NCBI GenBank assembly: GCA_937926065.1
Contig: CALANM010000036.1
Coordinates: 1-28,732, forward strand
Direction: 5' to 3'
DNA from: an uncultured Microbacterium sp.
GTDB taxonomy: Bacteria > Actinomycetota > Actinomycetes > Actinomycetales > Microbacteriaceae
DNA length: 28,732 bases
The position numbers and the translations under genes were made by a program. Below the pieces are notes generated by a model. That model was not told where the DNA came from, did no database searches, and saw only the letters and a program-made list of their open reading frames with translations. Numbering within the stretch: the first letter of the stretch is position 1; the number at the start of each line of letters is the position of its first letter. Shown piece by piece: positions 27,190-28,732 of this stretch.

Positions 27190-27612
27190 ATGAAGCACAT
27201 GCTGATCATGCGGACCACGCAGGACGCGGTCGACGCCTACAACGAGATGGACTTCGAACAGGTCATCAACGCGATGGGCGCATACAACGAGCAGCTTATG
27301 AAGGCGGGCGTCATGGCCGGCGGCGACGGCCTCGCACCCGAGCCCGGGTACGTGGTCGAGTTCACCGCCGAAGACGGCCCGATTGTCAGCGACGGCCCTT
27401 ACGGCGAGGTGCATGAGCTGTTCAACGGATTCTGGATCCTCGAGACGGCCACCTCCGAAGAGGCGATCGAGTGGGCCAGACGCTGCCCCCTCGGGCCCGG
27501 CAACAAGCTGGAGGTGCGGCGCGTGACCGATGAGAGCGACTTCGCCGCATACGCCGACAACGAGTACATCAAGAAGGAGGCCGGCTGGCGCGAGGAGCTG
27601 CGGAGCAGCTGA
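27190..27612 (+). CDS. YCII-related (DGPF domain) protein
   Basis: A 140-residue single-domain protein of the YCII/DGPF group. The start MKHMLIMRTTQDAV and the signature SDGPYGEVHELFNGFWILE at about 67-85 are clear; the usual DGPF reads DGPY here (68-71). The helix TSEEAIEWARRCPLGPGNKLEVRRV follows. The fold is a ferredoxin-like dimer with an unproven enzymatic role. Genes of this type are coupled to ECF42 sigma factors, exactly as here: its stop shares one base with the sigma start. ATG at 27190 has AGGAGA at 27177-27182 seven bases upstream. An earlier GTG at 27127 lies in the untranslated leader and is rejected. Confidence 0.88.
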   Translation: MKHMLIMRTTQDAVDAYNEMDFEQVINAMGAYNEQLMKAGVMAGGDGLAPEPGYVVEFTAEDGPIVSDGPYGEVHELFNGFWILETATSEEAIEWARRCPLGPGNKLEVRRVTDESDFAAYADNEYIKKEAGWREELRSS

Positions 27613-28732
27613 TGATCGCGGTCGACCGTGCCGTCGAGGCCGCGTGGCGCATCGAAGGGCCCCGGATCGTGGCGGCGCTGGCGCGGATGACGGGCGACTT
27701 CGCACAGGCCGAGGACGTGGCGCAGGAAGCACTCGCGGAGGCTCTCGTGTCGTGGCGGAGCACCGGCATCCCGCGTAACACCGGCGCCTGGCTCACAGCG
27801 ACCGCGAAGCGGCGGGCGATCGACGCATGGCGCCGCCGGGAACGGCTCGACGAGCGGCATCGCGCGCTCGCCCAGGAGCTCAGCGAGACGGTCGAGCAGG
27901 ACTGGGAGCCGATCGAAGACGATCTGCTCCGGCTCATCTTCACGGCCTGCCACCCTGCTCTCTCGCGCGAATCGCAGATCGCGCTCACGCTTCGGGTGGT
28001 GGGAGGCCTGACGACCGGCGAGATCGCTCGAATGCTGCTCGTTCCCGTCGCGACGGTGCAGGCGCGCATCACCCGTGCGAAGAAGACGCTGGCTGCCGCC
28101 CGGGTGCCGTTCGAGTCGCCCGATCCATCGGAGTGGGGACCACGGCTGGGTGGTGTGATGGGCGTGGTGTACCTGGTCTTCACCGAGGGCTACGCCGCGA
28201 CTTCCGGAGACCGCTGGACCCGCGCCGATCTCGCCGATGAAGCGCTGCGCCTGGGCCGTGTGCTGTGCGGGCTGCTGCCGCGCGAACCTGAGGCGCACGC
28301 CCTCGTGGCTCTGATGGAGTTCCAGCGCTCACGCTTCGCGGCTCGAGCGACGGCGTCGGGTGACGCGATCCTGCTCGCCGATCAGGACCGGCGACGTTGG
28401 GATCATGCGCAGATCGCGCGCGGGAAGGCAGCACTGCGGAGGGCAGACGAGCTCGCGCGGTCACGGGGCAAGAGCCGCGGGGCCTACGCCCTGCAGGCGG
28501 CGATCGCCGAACAGCACAGCATCGCCTCCCGCGTCGATGAGACAGACTGGGGCACGATCGTCGTGCTCTATGAGGCGCTGGCGCGCACGGCGCCGAGCCC
28601 CGTCGTCGATCTCAACCGCGCGGTGGCGGTCTCCATGGCGACGGGGCCGGCGACGGCGCTCCGCATCGTCGATGAGCTGGATGCCGGCGGGCAGCTGCGC
28701 GGATCCGCGCTCCTACCGAGCGTGCGCGGAGA
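27612..28732 (+). CDS. ECF42-type RNA polymerase sigma factor with C-terminal TPR-like extension (partial)
   Basis: The gene runs off the right edge after 373 codons without a stop. Region sigma-2 (about 10-80) is seen in DFAQAEDVAQEALAEALVSW and GAWLTATAKRRAIDAWRRRERL. Region sigma-4 (about 120-165) has the helix-turn-helix GLTTGEIARMLLVPVATVQARITRAKKTL. A long C-terminal part follows with YLVFTEGYAATSGD, ALVALMEFQRSRFAAR and VDLNRAVAVSMATGPATAL, typical of the ECF42 group (DUF6596 and TPR-like helices). No anti-sigma gene is adjacent; in this group the extension is thought to control activity. The ATG overlaps the stop of the DGPF gene (TGATG), so translation should be coupled. Confidence 0.92.
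   Translation, partial: MIAVDRAVEAAWRIEGPRIVAALARMTGDFAQAEDVAQEALAEALVSWRSTGIPRNTGAWLTATAKRRAIDAWRRRERLDERHRALAQELSETVEQDWEPIEDDLLRLIFTACHPALSRESQIALTLRVVGGLTTGEIARMLLVPVATVQARITRAKKTLAAARVPFESPDPSEWGPRLGGVMGVVYLVFTEGYAATSGDRWTRADLADEALRLGRVLCGLLPREPEAHALVALMEFQRSRFAARATASGDAILLADQDRRRWDHAQIARGKAALRRADELARSRGKSRGAYALQAAIAEQHSIASRVDETDWGTIVVLYEALARTAPSPVVDLNRAVAVSMATGPATALRIVDELDAGGQLRGSALLPSVRG

Noticed and set aside
25495..27732. A 745-codon open frame on the - strand spanning the MFS, FGE-like, DGPF and sigma genes
   Set aside because: It runs in a different frame through the genuine - strand MFS gene and across several recognised + strand genes, and its arginine- and proline-rich product has no motif.

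Overview
This window is ordinary chromosomal DNA of a high-GC Gram-positive bacterium. Gene content, gene order (hisE-hisG-hisF-hisI, trp genes, lgt, gltBD, pyk, pdtaR, polA) and the many GTG starts point to the Actinobacteria, most likely Microbacteriaceae and probably Microbacterium or a close relative. The genus is inferred from gene order and protein style, not from a database search. I see no phage, transposon, CRISPR array or plasmid feature.

Layout. Bases 2-52 look like the tail of an upstream gene (perhaps rpe). From 122 to 7193 runs an amino-acid block on the + strand: hisE, hisG, hisF, hisI, then without a break a Trp-operon membrane protein, a tiny HGxxPAAW membrane protein, trpC, trpB, trpA, and lgt (lipoprotein diacylglyceryl transferase) with its own promoter. 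Next come gltB-gltD (glutamate synthase) and pyk, closed by a strong hairpin that may also terminate the facing tRNA-Leu(CAA). The 15.0-20.6 kb stretch holds the ANTAR regulator pdtaR, a hotdog thioesterase on the - strand, polA and a DUF885 metallopeptidase-like protein. From 20.6 kb on the genes are more accessory: a phosphoribosyltransferase (-), an LLM flavin oxidoreductase, an MFS carrier, an SGNH hydrolase, a small two-helix membrane protein, a second MFS carrier (-), a divergent FGE/SUMF1-domain protein, and a YCII/DGPF protein with an ECF42-type sigma factor that runs off the right edge.

How the genes work together. The left third makes histidine and tryptophan and assimilates ammonia into glutamate. 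Glutamate is the amino donor for both pathways, and PRPP is a shared substrate. trpE is absent from the place between hisI and the Trp membrane protein where I would expect it.

The most striking signal is regulatory. Ten genes that start a transcription unit have a TANNNT hexamer ending exactly 6 or 7 bases before the start codon and no ribosome binding site, the layout of leaderless mRNAs. Most other unit-starting genes have a recognisable Shine-Dalgarno. This pattern also fixes several start codons. Two other points deserve checking: back-to-back promoters between an MFS gene and the FGE-like gene, and an ECF42-like promoter ahead of the DGPF/sigma pair.
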